The translations under genes and the position numbers were made by a program. A stretch of 64,000 nt of DNA, taken from contig OZ218955.1 of NCBI GenBank assembly GCA_965112735.1, forward strand, positions 124,001-188,000, written 5' to 3'. Of this stretch, positions 12,853 through 22,987 are shown piece after piece (position 1 is the first letter of the stretch; each line of letters starts with the position of its first letter). The DNA comes from Phaeosaccion multiseriatum (taxonomy: Eukaryota; Ochrophyta, other classes). The notes under the pieces were generated by a model. The model did no database searches and was not told where the DNA came from. It worked only from the letters and a program-made list of their open reading frames with translations.

Positions 12853-14672
12853 CTTGCCATTCTCTTGCCCTCCACGGCCATCTGATGCTCGTGATGAATG
12901 ACGATCACTCACACGATCACTCACTCGCTCTCGCTCTTGACGGCTCCCCCTCCCTCCTTCCCTCTCCCTCCCTCCCTCCCTCCCTCCCTCCTATCCACTC
13001 TCATCCACGGCCATCCACTGCCATCTAGGCCTTCGAGGAGGAGCACTGTGTGCGTGAGCTTCGCATCTTCCTTCGAATGGTGCTGCACGAGCTGCGCAAA
13101 GATCGCAAGTTCGCAGCCTTCGCCAGGCGGGTCGACCCGGAGGAGGTGAGAGAAGGGAGTAAGGGGGGCAACGGGGACAGGGCAGAAGGGAGGAGAGCTT
13201 ACCTAAGCTTACCTAAGCTTACCTAAGCTTACCTAAGATTACCTAAGCTTACATGCCCTCCTGGACTGTAACGATTTCATCATCTCTCTCTCTGTGTGTG
13301 TGTACTTGGTGCCAGGCGCTGGACTATTACGACATCATCAAGCACCCGATGGACCTCGAGACCATGCTGCTCAAAGTCGACGCTGGAGACTACCGCTGCC
13401 TCAGCCAATTCCAGCGCGACATGCGCCTTATCAGGGACAACGCCAGCCAATACAATCCCTGCACCGGTAAAGACACAAGAGGCAGGGCCATCGTCAGCGC
13501 CGCCGCCAATATGATTGACAACGTGGACTCCATGTGAGTGCAATCTGTGAGTGCAATCTTTCCGTTCTTCCTTCCGAGTCTGACTCTCTCTCTTATTTAC
13601 ACCCCTCCTCCTTCTCCTCCTCCTCCTCCTCCTCCCTTGTCAGGGTGCACCGCTTCAGAGACCGCTTAGGCTATGACTTGTTCAAGCGCTGCGAGGACAT
13701 GGCGGCCAAGCAGCAAAGGCATACGGGCACGCAGCGCAGGCAAACGGGGGGCGGGGCGCGGGAGCGCAGAGGCAGCAGGGGACGCCCCCGGGGTAGTGCA
13801 AAGAGGGCTAGATACGGGGGGCAGGGGGGAGGGCAGGAGGAGGAGGAGGGGGGGGAGGAGGAGGAGGAGGAGGGGCTGGTAGAACTCGGGGCGAGTGGCA
13901 AGCCTGTGAGGCAACAACGACGCGCTGGAGGGGAGGGGGTGGACACTATGGAGGTGGAAGGAGAGGGAAAGGGAAAGGGAGAGGGAGAGGGAGAGGGAGA
14001 GGGAGAGGGAAAGGGAAAGGTGGTGGAAGAGGTTGTGATAGAGGAGGTGGAGGAGGAGGAGCAGGAGGAGGAGCAGGAGGAGGAGCAGGAGGAGGAGCAG
14101 GAGGATGAGGACACGGGCACCGGCAAGGGCAAGAGCAAGAGCAGCGCCACAGGGGCGGAGATACAGGGGGGGACGGACGCAGCGGCGGAAGGTGAGGTGG
14201 ATGGTGATGCAGCAGCGCGGGAGGGACTTGTCGCCGCCAGCAAGATTACCACCTCGCAAAGCAGCAGCATCAGCAGCAGCATCAGCAGCAGCACCACCAG
14301 CACCAGCACCAGCAACGGCACCAGCAACGGCCACAGCCACATGGGCACCAGCAGCAATAAAGAGGCAGGGGCAGTGCCGAATGAAGCGGAGGCGATGGCA
14401 GTGGATGCCATGGCCTCTGCTTCTGTATCACCAACTGCTAAGGCCGCTGTCCCTGTCCCTGCTCCGACAGCAGAGGTCGAAGTGGGTCTCGGGAAGGGAG
14501 AGAGAGAGGGAGACGCCCCCCACCTGAATGGCCACAGCCGCAACCGCAGCCCCAGCCGCGGTATCGGAGGGGGGGGTGCAGGGGGGGGTACAGGGGGGGG
14601 TGGTGGTGGTATTGCCGCTCCTGCCGCTGGCGTAGCACATTCCGTGCCAAAGGGCTACTCGCCTCCATCCCT

Positions 14673-14703
<31 letters not shown>

Positions 14704-16083
14704 GAGAAGCAGCAGCCTTCGCGAAGGGTCCAAAAGGGAGACCATATTGCAACCACCACCACCTCTCCCACGCCCACGCACGCGCCCACAGGCACTCCAG
14801 GGGGGGGCAAGGGCGATGTACACGCGCCCACGGGCACGCCGGAAGCAACCCCTATTGGTGATGCTGTTGATGCAGCAGGGGCGACGGCCAAGGCGGCGAC
14901 TGAGGAGGGGATGGCAGTGGAGAGCAAGGCCGGAGCGGAGCAAGGAGGGCCGCGAGCAGTCTCTTTCGCGGTCTCGCCGGAGAAGGAGCACGGCGAGGGG
15001 TCCGTATCACCAACTGATGAAGGTGTAGAAGAGTGTAAGGGGCAAGACGGCAGCCATAAGGATAGGGATGGCAGCAGACGGCAGGGGGCAGCAGGAGACG
15101 CGGAAGAGGGGGGAGGGCAGGAGGAGGGGGACAAAGAGGAGGACAAGGAGGAGGACAAGGAGAGAAGGGCCAGGGAGAGGGAGGAGGTGCGAGCTAGGCA
15201 ACGCAGGCAGCGCCAAGAGGAGAAGGAGAAGAGGGCACAGAAGCAGAGGCTGCGGCAGAGGGTGAAAAAGGTGAGTGACGAGGAAAGGAGGGAGGGGGGT
15301 GCGACTTCCAACACGAATCTTGTAGTGTGAAAGTGGGAGGGGAGAGGGGAGAGGGGAGAGGGGAGAGGGGAGAGGGGAGAGTGGAGAGGGGGGAGGGGGG
15401 AGGGGAGAGGGGAGACGGGAGAGGGGAGACGGGAGAGGGGAGACGGGAGAGGGGAGAGGGGAGAGGGGAGAGGGGAGAGGGGAGAGGGGAGAGGGGAGAG
15501 GGGAGAGGGGAGAGGGGAGAGGGGAGAGGGCCGATTGGGCGAGATGGCGCTCGCTTACGGCAAAGTCATGGATGAGGTTCACTCACACTGTCCCTGCTGG
15601 TGTTTGTGGTGTGTGTGTGTGTGTGTCCTCCTGTCCCGGAACGGAAACTTTCATCTGCGGAACATTGCCCGACGAGCACAGGCCCGGGCTTTGGTTCGGT
15701 GCGAGCGGCGCCGGCTGCAGAGGGAGGCGTGGAGAGAGGAGGAGGAGGAGCGGGCCAGAGGGGTGGGGGGCGCGCTGGACCTGCTGCTCGGCCAAGAGGC
15801 CAGACTGGTAGAGCTCACAAGGGGGTGGACTGTGGAGCGCTTGTTGGGACTCCGAGCGTCGATCATTCGAGTGCTGACGCTGCACCTTGCCACCGCCGCT
15901 GCCAAGAGCAGGCGCTTGGGGAAGGTGAGGAGGAAGGAGGAAGGAGGAAGGAGGGGTGGGGGAGGGGTTAGGGGGGAGGGAGGAGGGCGGGGCGAGGAGG
16001 AAGGAGGAAGGAGGGGTGGGGGAGGGAAATGGCGCATCATCTTGGTTCTTGTTGCTGTCCTCAACAATCCGTCGTGCGTGTAG
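6090..16083 (+). CDS. ATAD2/Yta7-type AAA ATPase with bromodomain
   Basis: Chromatin-bound AAA ATPase family (ATAD2, Yta7) that acts on histones H3-H4. Exons about 6090-7415, 7557-7859, 8293-8983, 9148-9344, 9594-9797, 10149-10358, 10581-11271, 11433-12754, 13029-13145, 13316-13533, 13644-15270, 15682-15924 or 16083. The N-terminal ~440 residues are acidic/basic low complexity. AAA1 has Walker A GPPGTGKT (about 9163), Walker B IIFFDEIDG (about 9617), sensor VVVIGATNRPD and RRPGRFDRE. AAA2 is degenerate (GRPGGGQD at about 11215), as is usual for the family. The bromodomain is split over 13029-13644 and keeps ALDYYDIIKHPMDL and the acetyl-lysine Asn in QYNP. The last exon, WTVERLLGLRASI, resembles the ATAD2 C-terminal helix. 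Poly-E, poly-Q and a poly-G run (12178-12234) inflate it to well above family size. Start codon is the first in-frame ATG and is not secure. Confidence 0.9.
7985..8051. repeat. 9-bp ATGACATCA minisatellite
   Basis: Seven or so copies of ATGACATCA sit in the second intron of the ATAD2-like gene, upstream of the repeated acceptor region. Confidence 0.9.
8198..8300 (+). repeat. Tandem array carrying the splice acceptor and exon edge
   Basis: Four imperfect copies, 26-32 bp each, of a unit ending TCAAGCAG/TACTCCC. The last copy is the acceptor of the exon that starts YSLRRRKRSEG at about 8293; the three upstream copies each carry the same AG and the same first seven exon bases. Use of the first copy would keep frame and add about 35 residues; the middle two would shift frame. 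Confidence 0.85.
9350..9400. repeat. (GT)n microsatellite starting at an exon edge
   Basis: The GT tract begins at the donor of the Walker-A exon of the ATAD2-like gene, so the donor GT is the first repeat unit. The same arrangement occurs at 12755-12849, where a GT run of about 95 bp begins directly at the donor of the exon ending QSQKE. Confidence 0.85.
9795..9980. repeat. GGGTGGGT-type array following a donor
   Basis: G-rich quasi-tetranucleotide (GGTG/GGGT) array in the intron after the exon ending ALRRP. It could form G-quadruplexes on the sense strand. The 3' part of the intron contains CACCCACC, the complement. Confidence 0.85.
10408..10470. repeat. 12-bp TCAGTGTCAGTT minisatellite
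   Basis: About five copies in the intron between the AAA1 exons ending FRRLFPQ and starting VYTSSRK. Confidence 0.9.
13199..13254. repeat. 10-bp AGCTTACCTA minisatellite
   Basis: About six copies inside the intron that splits the bromodomain of the ATAD2-like gene. The unit contains TTACCT, the complement of a donor-like AGGTAA. Confidence 0.85.
15336..15531. repeat. 8-bp GGGGAGAG minisatellite
   Basis: About 24 copies with occasional GGGGAGAC variants, in the last large intron of the ATAD2-like gene. The sense strand is purine-only, the pattern seen on the donor side of many introns here. Confidence 0.9.
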
Positions 16084-17122
16084 CGTTGTAGGGGGGCGGG
16101 CAGGGAAGCGGCCTCTGGCAGGGAAGCGGCCTCTGCTCTCCCCCATGGCCTTGTGCCCCCCCCTCGCCTGAGCTCCCCTAAGCGCTGCTACCATCCGCTA
16201 CCATCCGCTACCATCCCGCCCCTCTCTCTCCTTGCACTCTCCACGCTCGGTACCGGGCGGACACGCGTTACCCTTACGTTGCTCTTACGTACGTATGCCC
16301 ATGGCGATTCCGATGGCAGCCCATGGCGCCAATGTCCGGCGTGGAGCAAGTGGTGCGTTTCGTGGGGGCGACGCAGCGCAGCAACACGAGATAGAACATC
16401 GAACATCGACATAGAAAGGGGGGAAATCGAGGTATTCGAGGGGATAAAATCGAGGTATTCGAGGGGATAAATCGAGGTACTCGAGGCGATAAAAATCCAG
16501 GCATTCGAGGTAGTCGATTGCCTTTACGAATGGAGGGACAGAGAGGCCAAGTGGTGTGTGTGTGTGTGTTGGGGGGGAGGTTGTTTTGAGGCCAGGGGGG
16601 CATGAGGGTATGAGGGCATGAGGGCGGGGAAGAGAGAAATGTGTGCTTTGATTGAAGTGGCGAAGGGGGCGGGGAGAGGAGTGGTGAGAGGAGGGCATCG
16701 CGAGGGGGTGTAGAGGACATCTAAAGGTGGTGTAGAGGATATCGAACGGGGATGTAGAGGACATCGAACGGGGATGTAGAGGACATCGAACGGGGATGTA
16801 GAGGACATCGAACGGGGATGTAGAGGTGGAAACACGGTGTCGGAGGGGCTCTTTAGTTGCTCGTGAATAGAGGCCAACCGAGCCAAGGCAAGCGCTCCTT
16901 CCAAGAACATGTGCCAGGTGAAAGGATGCAGTGTAGACATATGTGTATGCATGCCGCGTAAACATCCTTTCTTCTGTCTCTCTATCCTCTACGCTCTTCT
17001 GTCTCTCTCTCTGTTTGTGCGTGTGTGTGTGTGTGTGTGCGTCGTCCAAAATGACGAGAAGCGTATCCTTGTACTGCAGTGCAGTGCAGTGCAGTGCCTC
17101 TAAAAGCTGCCGTCCCTCTGCT
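16084..17122. other. Convergent spacer with two small minisatellites
   Basis: Tail-to-tail gap between the ATAD2-like gene and the Arg/Ser-rich gene. It holds a 22-23-bp repeat ATCGAGGTATTCGAGGGGAT (about four copies, 16414-16520), a GT tract at 17021-17040, and the 22-bp array listed separately. No convincing gene was seen. Confidence 0.6.
16730..16828. repeat. 22-bp tandem repeat, about 4.5 copies
   Basis: The unit is GATGTAGAGGACATCGAACG followed by GG, with a diverged copy at the left end. It lies in the convergent spacer. Confidence 0.9.
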
Positions 17123-19312
17123 CTACAGCAGTAAGTCAGAGAAACCGTCGTCCTCTTCCTCCTCCTCCCCCGCGTCCCGCCCTTCGTGGGAGTACTCAGT
17201 GCCAGTGCTGCGAGGAGAGCACTCCCTCCTCCCGTGCGTCCTTTGAGTCCTTTGAGTCCTGTGAGTCCTGTGAGTGCCGTGAGTGCCGGGAGTGCTGTGA
17301 GAGGCAGTACCGAGTGACCCTCCCCTGCCGGAGCTCTTCCTCCTGCTCCTGCTCTTGCTCCTGCTCCTGCTCCTACTTCTGCTGCTCCTTCTGCTGGCGT
17401 AGCTCTTGGCAATGGTCTGTGGTTGCTTTGTTGTGTGCTGTGAGTGCTGTGAGTGCTGTGAGTGCCGGATCTGTGGGCTACTGCGGCCTCCCTCCCTTCG
17501 TCTCTTCCACTTACGCAATACCGTCTCGTCACCACCCCTTTCCCCCCTCTCCGCCGACCGCCCCACCGGCACCGCCACAAGCACTGGCACTTGCCCTGCT
17601 GGCCGGATCACGTTCTCCTCCCCTGCCTCCCCCTCCATGCCCACGCGGCGCCTTCCTCCTCCTCCTCCTTCTCCTCCTCCTCCTCCTCCTCCTCCTCCTC
17701 CTCCTCCTCCTCCTCCTCCTCCTCCTCCTCCTCCTCCTCCTCCTCCTCCTCCTCCTCCTCCTCCTCCTCCTCCTCCTCCTCCTCCTCCTCCTCCTCCTCC
17801 TCCTCCTCCTTCACCTCTTGGAGCCTCGGCCTCTCGGCGCGCCTCCTCCTCCTCCTCCTCCCCCTCCTCCTCTTCCTCATGCTGCTTCTGGAGAGGCTCG
17901 TCGAGGGAGCCCATCTCCTGCTGGAGCGAGTACTTGAGCTCCTCAAGCAACATACCGCGCATCACCCTGTGCAGCCGACGTACCTCCCTCCTCGGCACCG
18001 CCACCACCGCCCTCTGCCCACAGAGGAGCCCTTCGTGTTTGTCGTCACCCTCGTCTGATGATCGTGTCTTTGCTCCCTCCCCCAAGCCTGTCCCTGCTGC
18101 GCCAGGCGATGATCCCCCCTCCTCTTGCGGCCCTCCCCGCCGGGGTGTGGAGAGGGAGGCGGAGGAGGCGGCGTCTCTTCCGCTTGGGCGTTGCGAATGG
18201 GGCTGTGACTGTGCCAAGGCCAAGGCGGCGTTGAGAGTGGCCAGTACCGACACCAGGTTGCTGGCACTCTCTTCTCCCCCCTCCCCTCCTCCTCCTCCTC
18301 CTCCTCCTCCTGCGGCTGCTGTTCCTGGACTTGCTTGATCCGGCGCTGCGGCAGCCGCTGGTGCGAGCACTGTGGGATCGGAGCTCGGAGCAGGTGGGGG
18401 CGCTAGGGGCGGTAGCTGTTCCCTCTCCAGGTCCCACCAAGCAGGCATGGGCAAGGCTGTGCCTCCTGTCCTCTGCTGCCTCGGTGCTAGTTCGGCACTC
18501 GTCGAGTCCGCGGGAATCGAAGCTCTGGCAGGAAGACTTTGCAGCTGCTGCTGCCGCTGCTGCTCGCTGCTTCTCGTGCCATCTCCTCCCAGTGCGGTTT
18601 TCAGCCACCGTATCATGGTGGTCTTGCAGAGACAGCGTGAGAACAAGAGGGGGGGCGGAGGAGGAGATTTGATCGAGAGTTGGAGATGGAGAGAAAAAAG
18701 AAAAAGGTTCGAAGCGGATGGCAGCAAAAGGCGCCGATTGATAGGTACGCCGATTGATCCTCCGCGCGCCCTGGCCTCTGCGGCGCAACGCTGGCAGTGG
18801 CAGCAGCGGCAGCATGTCGCCTGCCCCCATACTGCTGGCACTGCATCCACCTCGCTGCTCGAGTACCACCTCGCCGTCCCTCCTTCTCTTCTTCCCGGCA
18901 ACTCTGCCAGCGTTGGACTGGGAACAAGTCCTGACGAGCACGAAAGGCGCCGGAGCCCCCCCCCCCCGGTTGCTGCTGCTGCTGCTGCTGCAGCTTGCCG
19001 CTGCTGCCGCTGCTGCAACCGGGGGGGGGGGGCTCCGGCGCCTTTCGTGCTCGTCAGGACTTGTTCCCAGTCCAACGCTGGCAGGGTTGCCGGGAAGAAG
19101 AGAAGGAGGGACGGCGAGGTGGTACTCGAGCAGCGAGGTGGATGCAGTGCCAGCAGTATGGGGGCAGGCGACATTGGACTGGAGGGTCCTTGAGAAGCAA
19201 ACACACACCCCTCAAATGGGGCCTCAAAGGTGAGGGACGGTGGGAGAGGCGATCGCTGCATGTCGCTATCCTCATCATCGCTGATGACGATAGTCTCCCT
19301 GTCGTCTGCCAT
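17123..19312 (-). CDS. Arg/Ser-rich low-complexity protein with SUMO-interacting-type N-terminus
   Basis: Not assigned to a family. The likely start is MADDRETIVISDDEDSD at 19312, where IVISDDED matches the hydrophobic-core-plus-acid pattern of a SUMO-interacting motif. The minus frame stays open through to the stop at 17123, but the part from about 19250 to 18625 overlaps the 18814-19174 palindrome and is probably at least partly intronic; a likely acceptor precedes TTMIRWLKTALGG near 18622. Downstream are Ala/Gln/Pro tracts, an AALALAQSQ helix, a helical REVRRLHRVMRGMLLEELK segment, a poly-Gly run encoded by about 55 GGA codons (17642-17815), a basic SRSRSRSRSKSRSRRK stretch and an acidic C-terminus ending GFSDLLL. 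The SR stretch suggests RNA or splicing contacts; this is inference. Its first codons are duplicated in inverted orientation in the neighbouring gene. Confidence 0.5.
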   Translation of the reverse strand: MADDRETIVISDDEDSDMQRSPLPPSLTFEAPFEGCVFASQGPSSPMSPAPILLALHPPRCSSTTSPSLLLFFPATLPALDWEQVLTSTKGAGAPPPRLQQRQQRQAAAAAAAATGGGGLRRLSCSSGLVPSPTLAELPGRREGGTARWYSSSEVDAVPAVWGQATCCRCCHCQRCAAEARARGGSIGVPINRRLLLPSASNLFLFSLHLQLSIKSPPPPPLLFSRCLCKTTMIRWLKTALGGDGTRSSEQQRQQQLQSLPARASIPADSTSAELAPRQQRTGGTALPMPAWWDLEREQLPPLAPPPAPSSDPTVLAPAAAAAPDQASPGTAAAGGGGGGGGGEGGEESASNLVSVLATLNAALALAQSQPHSQRPSGRDAASSASLSTPRRGGPQEEGGSSPGAAGTGLGEGAKTRSSDEGDDKHEGLLCGQRAVVAVPRREVRRLHRVMRGMLLEELKYSLQQEMGSLDEPLQKQHEEEEEGEEEEEEARREAEAPRGEGGGGGGGGGGGGGGGGGGGGGGGGGGGGGGGGGGGGGGGGGGGGGGEGGGGGRRRVGMEGEAGEENVIRPAGQVPVLVAVPVGRSAERGERGGDETVLRKWKRRREGGRSSPQIRHSQHSQHSQHTTKQPQTIAKSYASRRSSRSRSRSRSKSRSRRKSSGRGGSLGTASHSTPGTHGTHRTHRTQRTQRTHGRRECSPRSTGTEYSHEGRDAGEEEEEDDGFSDLLL
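18814..19174. repeat. Inverted repeat, about 160-bp arms, 41-bp spacer
   Basis: Arms 18814-18973 and 19015-19174 are near-identical reverse complements (for example one A/G mismatch in the CTGCCAGCG region). The spacer is CTG/CAG-rich. The palindrome lies inside the 5' part of the minus-strand Arg/Ser-rich gene. Confidence 0.95.
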
Positions 19313-19561
19313 TCTCGTCAGTTTCTTGGAGGGCCTGTAACGATGGAAGTGGGGAGGGACCGTCAGGGCAAGCCCTTCGATAACACACACGCCGACACGC
19401 AGATTGACGTCGGCGTGTGTGTTATCGAAGGGCTTGCCCTGACGGTCCCTCCCCACTTCCATCGTTACAGGCCCTCCAAGAAACTGACGAGAATGGCAGA
19501 CGACAGGGAGACTATCGTCATCAGCGATGATGAGGATAGCGACATGCAGCGATCGCCTCTC
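19244..19561. repeat. Inverted repeat, 153-bp arms, 12-bp spacer, shared by two divergent genes
   Basis: Arms 19244-19396 and 19409-19561 are essentially perfect reverse complements around position 19402.5. Each arm contains the same start codon and first ~22 codons (MADDRETIVISDDEDSD and on), one reading left, one reading right. The spacer therefore lies between two mirrored 5' ends, and any promoter there is mirrored too. Confidence 0.95.
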
Positions 19562-22500
19562 CGGGCGGGAGAAGGCGGCAGCAGCCGCTCGGGGGCTGCA
19601 TCTGCCAGGTGAGGCAAGAAATGGGGTCTACTTCTCATCTTGCCCTTGCCCTCTGTTGTCTCTTCGATCGATATGCCCCAATTGCCAAAGCCACGTACAA
19701 TTTTGTGATTTTCTCTCTCTCCCTGTCTCTTCTCTCCTTCTGCCCCTCCCCAGCAGCAGCGATGTTGGAGGCACCCCTCCAGCCGGCAAGTGTGGCGAGT
19801 GGAAGCCATCGAACGCCCGTATCGTCTCCAAGGTGCTCTCCATTGGCCCCGGCAAGCTCTTGTCAAACGGCACCCGGTGCTACCCCTTGGTCCTGGGGCG
19901 TCCACTGCGTGCGAACCCGGGAGCAAGCCCTGGGCCCACACGACGGTGCAGGGGGCGGAGCAGCTCGAGGAATGGGGTCGCAACAACCCCGCGGCGAGCG
20001 GCGAGGCCAAGGGGGACAAGTACGCTGAGCTTGTCGTGGGCCCCACCCTGATGGCTTCCCCTGGCATCCCCACGCCGTGTGGACCGACGGATGAGGCCCT
20101 ACTCTTTGTTGGCCACCTCGGCGACTGGGGGAGTGTCACCTGGTGTCGGACTACGTATCGCACCTGTCGTGGGACGAGGGCGAGACTGTCTTCCATGACT
20201 GGCGCCGCGTGAATGATGTTGACAAGGATGTGGTGGTGAACCTCATTCCCGTGCCCGTCTGCGGCGTGGAGGAGAGAAATGACAGAGAGGGAGGGGTTGA
20301 GTACAGGGTGGCTCGACGCAACACCAACCACCTGCCAGAAGACCTGGTAGCCCTTGGCGGCAGGATGCTGCGGCACTTGCTGGCCCTTCTCCAGCTTCAG
20401 GTGGTTGTGGCGCTGGGCCGCACGGCGTTCGTTCGCGAGGCCATCCGCGTGGCAGCGGATGGCCTGCTCCTCCTCCTAACCATCAACCCCTCGGGTTGGT
20501 GGCGCTGGCTCTTGTTGGCTGCTCTGGAGGCTGTGGCGGTGATGCGGCTGGCGCAGCTTCTCAACGAGGCTAATCAAGAGGCCGTCGGGCATGTCGTCCA
20601 AGCACTGGCGGTCACCGCGGGCGCGGAGCAGGCTCTCCAGTTCCAACCCCGCATGCTTCAGAACCGCATCAATCCCATCCCTGAGCCGATGCGCCACCTC
20701 ACCGTCTCCGCCTGCATCAACAGCCTATGCGAGGCAGGACACGTGGACAAGGCCGTCGACCTTCTGTGCGCCCTCTCCGCCGACCAGGTGCCACAGCATC
20801 TCGTCATCTTTTCGAGGCGTTCCTCCGACTGTCAGCTGACACCCCGTCTCATGGAGAAAGTGCTCGGAGTGGTGCACTCGAACGGACGCGTTCACTCGCT
20901 CACCTTCTCCGGCTTGGACCCGCTTGCCTGGTGGAGACTTCTTACCTGGCGGCAAGCCCTCCTCCGCGTGACAAGCCTCTTCATCAGCAAGGGACCAGGA
21001 AGAGTTGGGCACCTCGACTTTGCCCGCCTCAAGACCATTCTTGGCGTCTTGCCCAACCTCACCGACTTGACTGCCCCACTGGACCTTGTTGGGGACCCGC
21101 AACACCAGGTCACCGGGCACGTCAAGGCGGTGTGCAGCGACGAAGGCGATAAGCATGCCCGGCGGGACGCGCTGCTGGCCCTCGTTCCCAATGCTTCCTC
21201 AGTGAGTGTGTGGTCAACCGCAGAGGAGAAGTGTCAGTACGAGCCCCCCTGCGAAGCTGGTGAGTAAAACATGCGTCCACCTTTGGTGTGTGAAGTGTGT
21301 GTGGGTGTGTATGTAGCTGTTTAAGTAGGTGTGTGGGTGGGTGGGTGGGTGGGTGGGTGGGTGGGTGGGTGTGTGTAGCTGTGTAGCCGTGTGTGTGGCT
21401 GTGTGGGTAGGTGTGTGGGTGGGTGGGTGGGTGTGTGTGGGTGGGTGTGTGGGTGGGTGTGTGTGTGTGGGTGGGTGGGTGTGTGTGTGTGGGTGGGTGT
21501 GTGTGTGGGTGGGTGTTTTGTAGGTGTGTTGTGTGACTTTCAGACCATCGTGTCCATTGCTCTTCAAGAAAGAGGGATGTCACCGCCCGGCTGCTGCTCT
21601 TTCTTCCCACTTCTAGTCCCTCATTTCTTTGTAAACTCTTTCTTTCTTACTTCAACTAACTGCTGCACGCCCCACCCCCCCTCGGCCCCTGAACATACGC
21701 CTGGACGCAGTGGCCAGCAAGGGCTACATTTGCGGGACAAACCCGGAGGGGTGCCCGGCAAAGCAGGACCTCCTCAAGGCGAGGAGCAGGGAGGCGGCAA
21801 AGGAAGCACACAGGCAGTGGCCATGTGGCTGCGAGGACGTCGTGTCCATTTATACGCAAGAGCAATGTACGTCAGTCACCGCCCAGCTGCTGCTCTTATT
21901 CTCACTTCGACACACACACACACACACGCGCGCCCACACACACACACATAGCTCTTTCTTTCTTACTTCAACTAACTGCTGCACGCCCCACCCCCCCTCG
22001 GCCCCTGAACGCAGACGGGAAGGCAGCGGCCAGCAAGGGCTACATTTGCCGGACAAACCCGGAGGGGTGCCCGGCAAAGCAGGACCTCCTGCAGGCGAGG
22101 AGCAGGGAGGCGGCAAAGGAAGCACACAGGCAGTGGCCATGCGGCTGCGAGCCACATGGCCACTGCCTGTGTGCATCCTTTGCCGCCTCCCTGCTCCTCG
22201 CCTTGAGGAGGTCCTGCTTTGCCGGGCATGGACGTCGTGTCCATTTATACGCAAGAGCAATGTACGTCAGTCACCGCCCAGCTGCTGCTCTTTCTTCCCA
22301 CTCCTAGCCCCCCCCCCCCTTTGTTTGTAGCTCTTTCTTACTTCAACTCCTACCTTTTCCTCCCTCTCATGTGCCTTGTTCTTTGCTTGCCAGATCTATC
22401 AGCATCGCGACGACGGAGCCCGATTATCAAACGTGAAACTTTCCTCAGTCTTTCACTCAACGCGCCACAGTTGAAGCGCTTCCGCGTTCGGCTGCTTGGC

Positions 22501-22659
22501 CTGATCGGGGCGGCTTCCGATGACGAGGAGACGCGCGCCATACTCGCCAACCAGCATAACCAGCTGCAGGAACGACAGAATGCTGGTACCGTGTTGTCTC
22601 CGCAAGACGAGAGTGACTTCTTCGCTTTGGAGTTAGTTTTCGCGGTCCTGGAGACGTAG
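19493..22659 (+). CDS. Unrecognised protein with SUMO-interacting-type N-terminus, leucine-rich core and cysteine motif
   Basis: Exon 1 (19493-19608) begins MADDRETIVISDDEDSD within the palindrome. A large second exon (about 19753-21261) encodes GKCGEWKPSNARIV, KYAELVVGPTLMASPG, then a long leucine-rich stretch including LALLQLQVVVALGRTAFV and ILGVLPNLTDLTAPLDLVGD, which look like irregular leucine-rich repeats. Reading it as one protein needs two +1 corrections, at G runs near 19894 and 20128. A cysteine motif follows, split by an intron: KCQYEPPCEA / VASKGYICGTNPEGC and QWPCGCE (21709-21835), possibly metal binding. That exon is duplicated at about 22015-22150. The last exon, about 22393-22659, encodes LKRFRVRLLGLIGAASDDEE and ends FAVLET. 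The VVVALGRTA string recalls uracil-DNA-glycosylase-fold proteins, but no catalytic motifs were found, so I do not propose that function. Confidence 0.55.
21318..21515. repeat. GGGTGGGTGTGT array in intron
   Basis: Quasi-repetitive G/T tract in the intron following the exon ending CQYEPPCEA. It is G-rich on the sense strand, on the donor side of the intron. Confidence 0.85.
21541..22310. repeat. Segmental duplication of an exon with an inverted partial copy
   Basis: A unit containing the SKGYIC(G/R)TNPEGCPAKQ exon and its flanking intron (TTACTTCAACTAACTGCTGC upstream, CATTTATACGCAAGAGCAAT downstream) is present at about 21636-21900 and again at about 21954-22150 plus 22230-22300; a diverged flank-only copy lies at 21541-21660. 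Between the second exon copy and its tail sits an inverted copy, giving a fold-back with arms 22068-22140 and 22156-22228 and a 15-bp spacer. The right arm matches the first unit better than the second. Confidence 0.85.
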
Positions 22660-22857
22660 GTGACGACCGATCGGCGTCATGCAAGTCGATATCGCGGATC
22701 GTCATTTGAATTGAACAGAACTCTCCTCCTGCCCATCTCAAAGTCACCACTAATAAGGGGAACACATTCAGTATGGCGAAGAAATTGTCCATCCGCTGCC
22801 ATCCTCTCATTCAGCAAATGTGGCTCCGGAAATAGGGCCCCGGAGACACAGCGACAC

Positions 22858-22897
<40 letters not shown>

Positions 22898-22987
22898 TCA
22901 CACTTTCAGTTTCTTAGGTAATTCCTATTAAGTCAATAAAGTCGCAAATCGCCCGTGGTGGCTCCCCAAGTATTATTAGCGCAAAAG
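22660..22987. other. Spacer between two same-strand genes
   Basis: Contains an (AC)n tract at 22860-22893 and the sequence CAATAAAGTC near 22935. Nothing else was recognised. Confidence 0.5.

Noticed and set aside
17314-18338. Plus-strand Ser- or Pro-rich open frames opposite the Arg/Ser-rich gene
   Set aside because: Antisense of a GGA-repeat coding tract; the minus strand has the longer frame with varied, protein-like sequence.
20476-21156. Minus-strand open frames opposite the leucine-rich exon
   Set aside because: Mirror frames; the plus-strand frame is a single 374-codon stretch ending at a good donor that joins in phase to the cysteine exon.
19790-21267. Uracil-DNA glycosylase (from VVVALGRTA)
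   Set aside because: Only one short string matches; the catalytic and uracil-binding motifs are not present in order.
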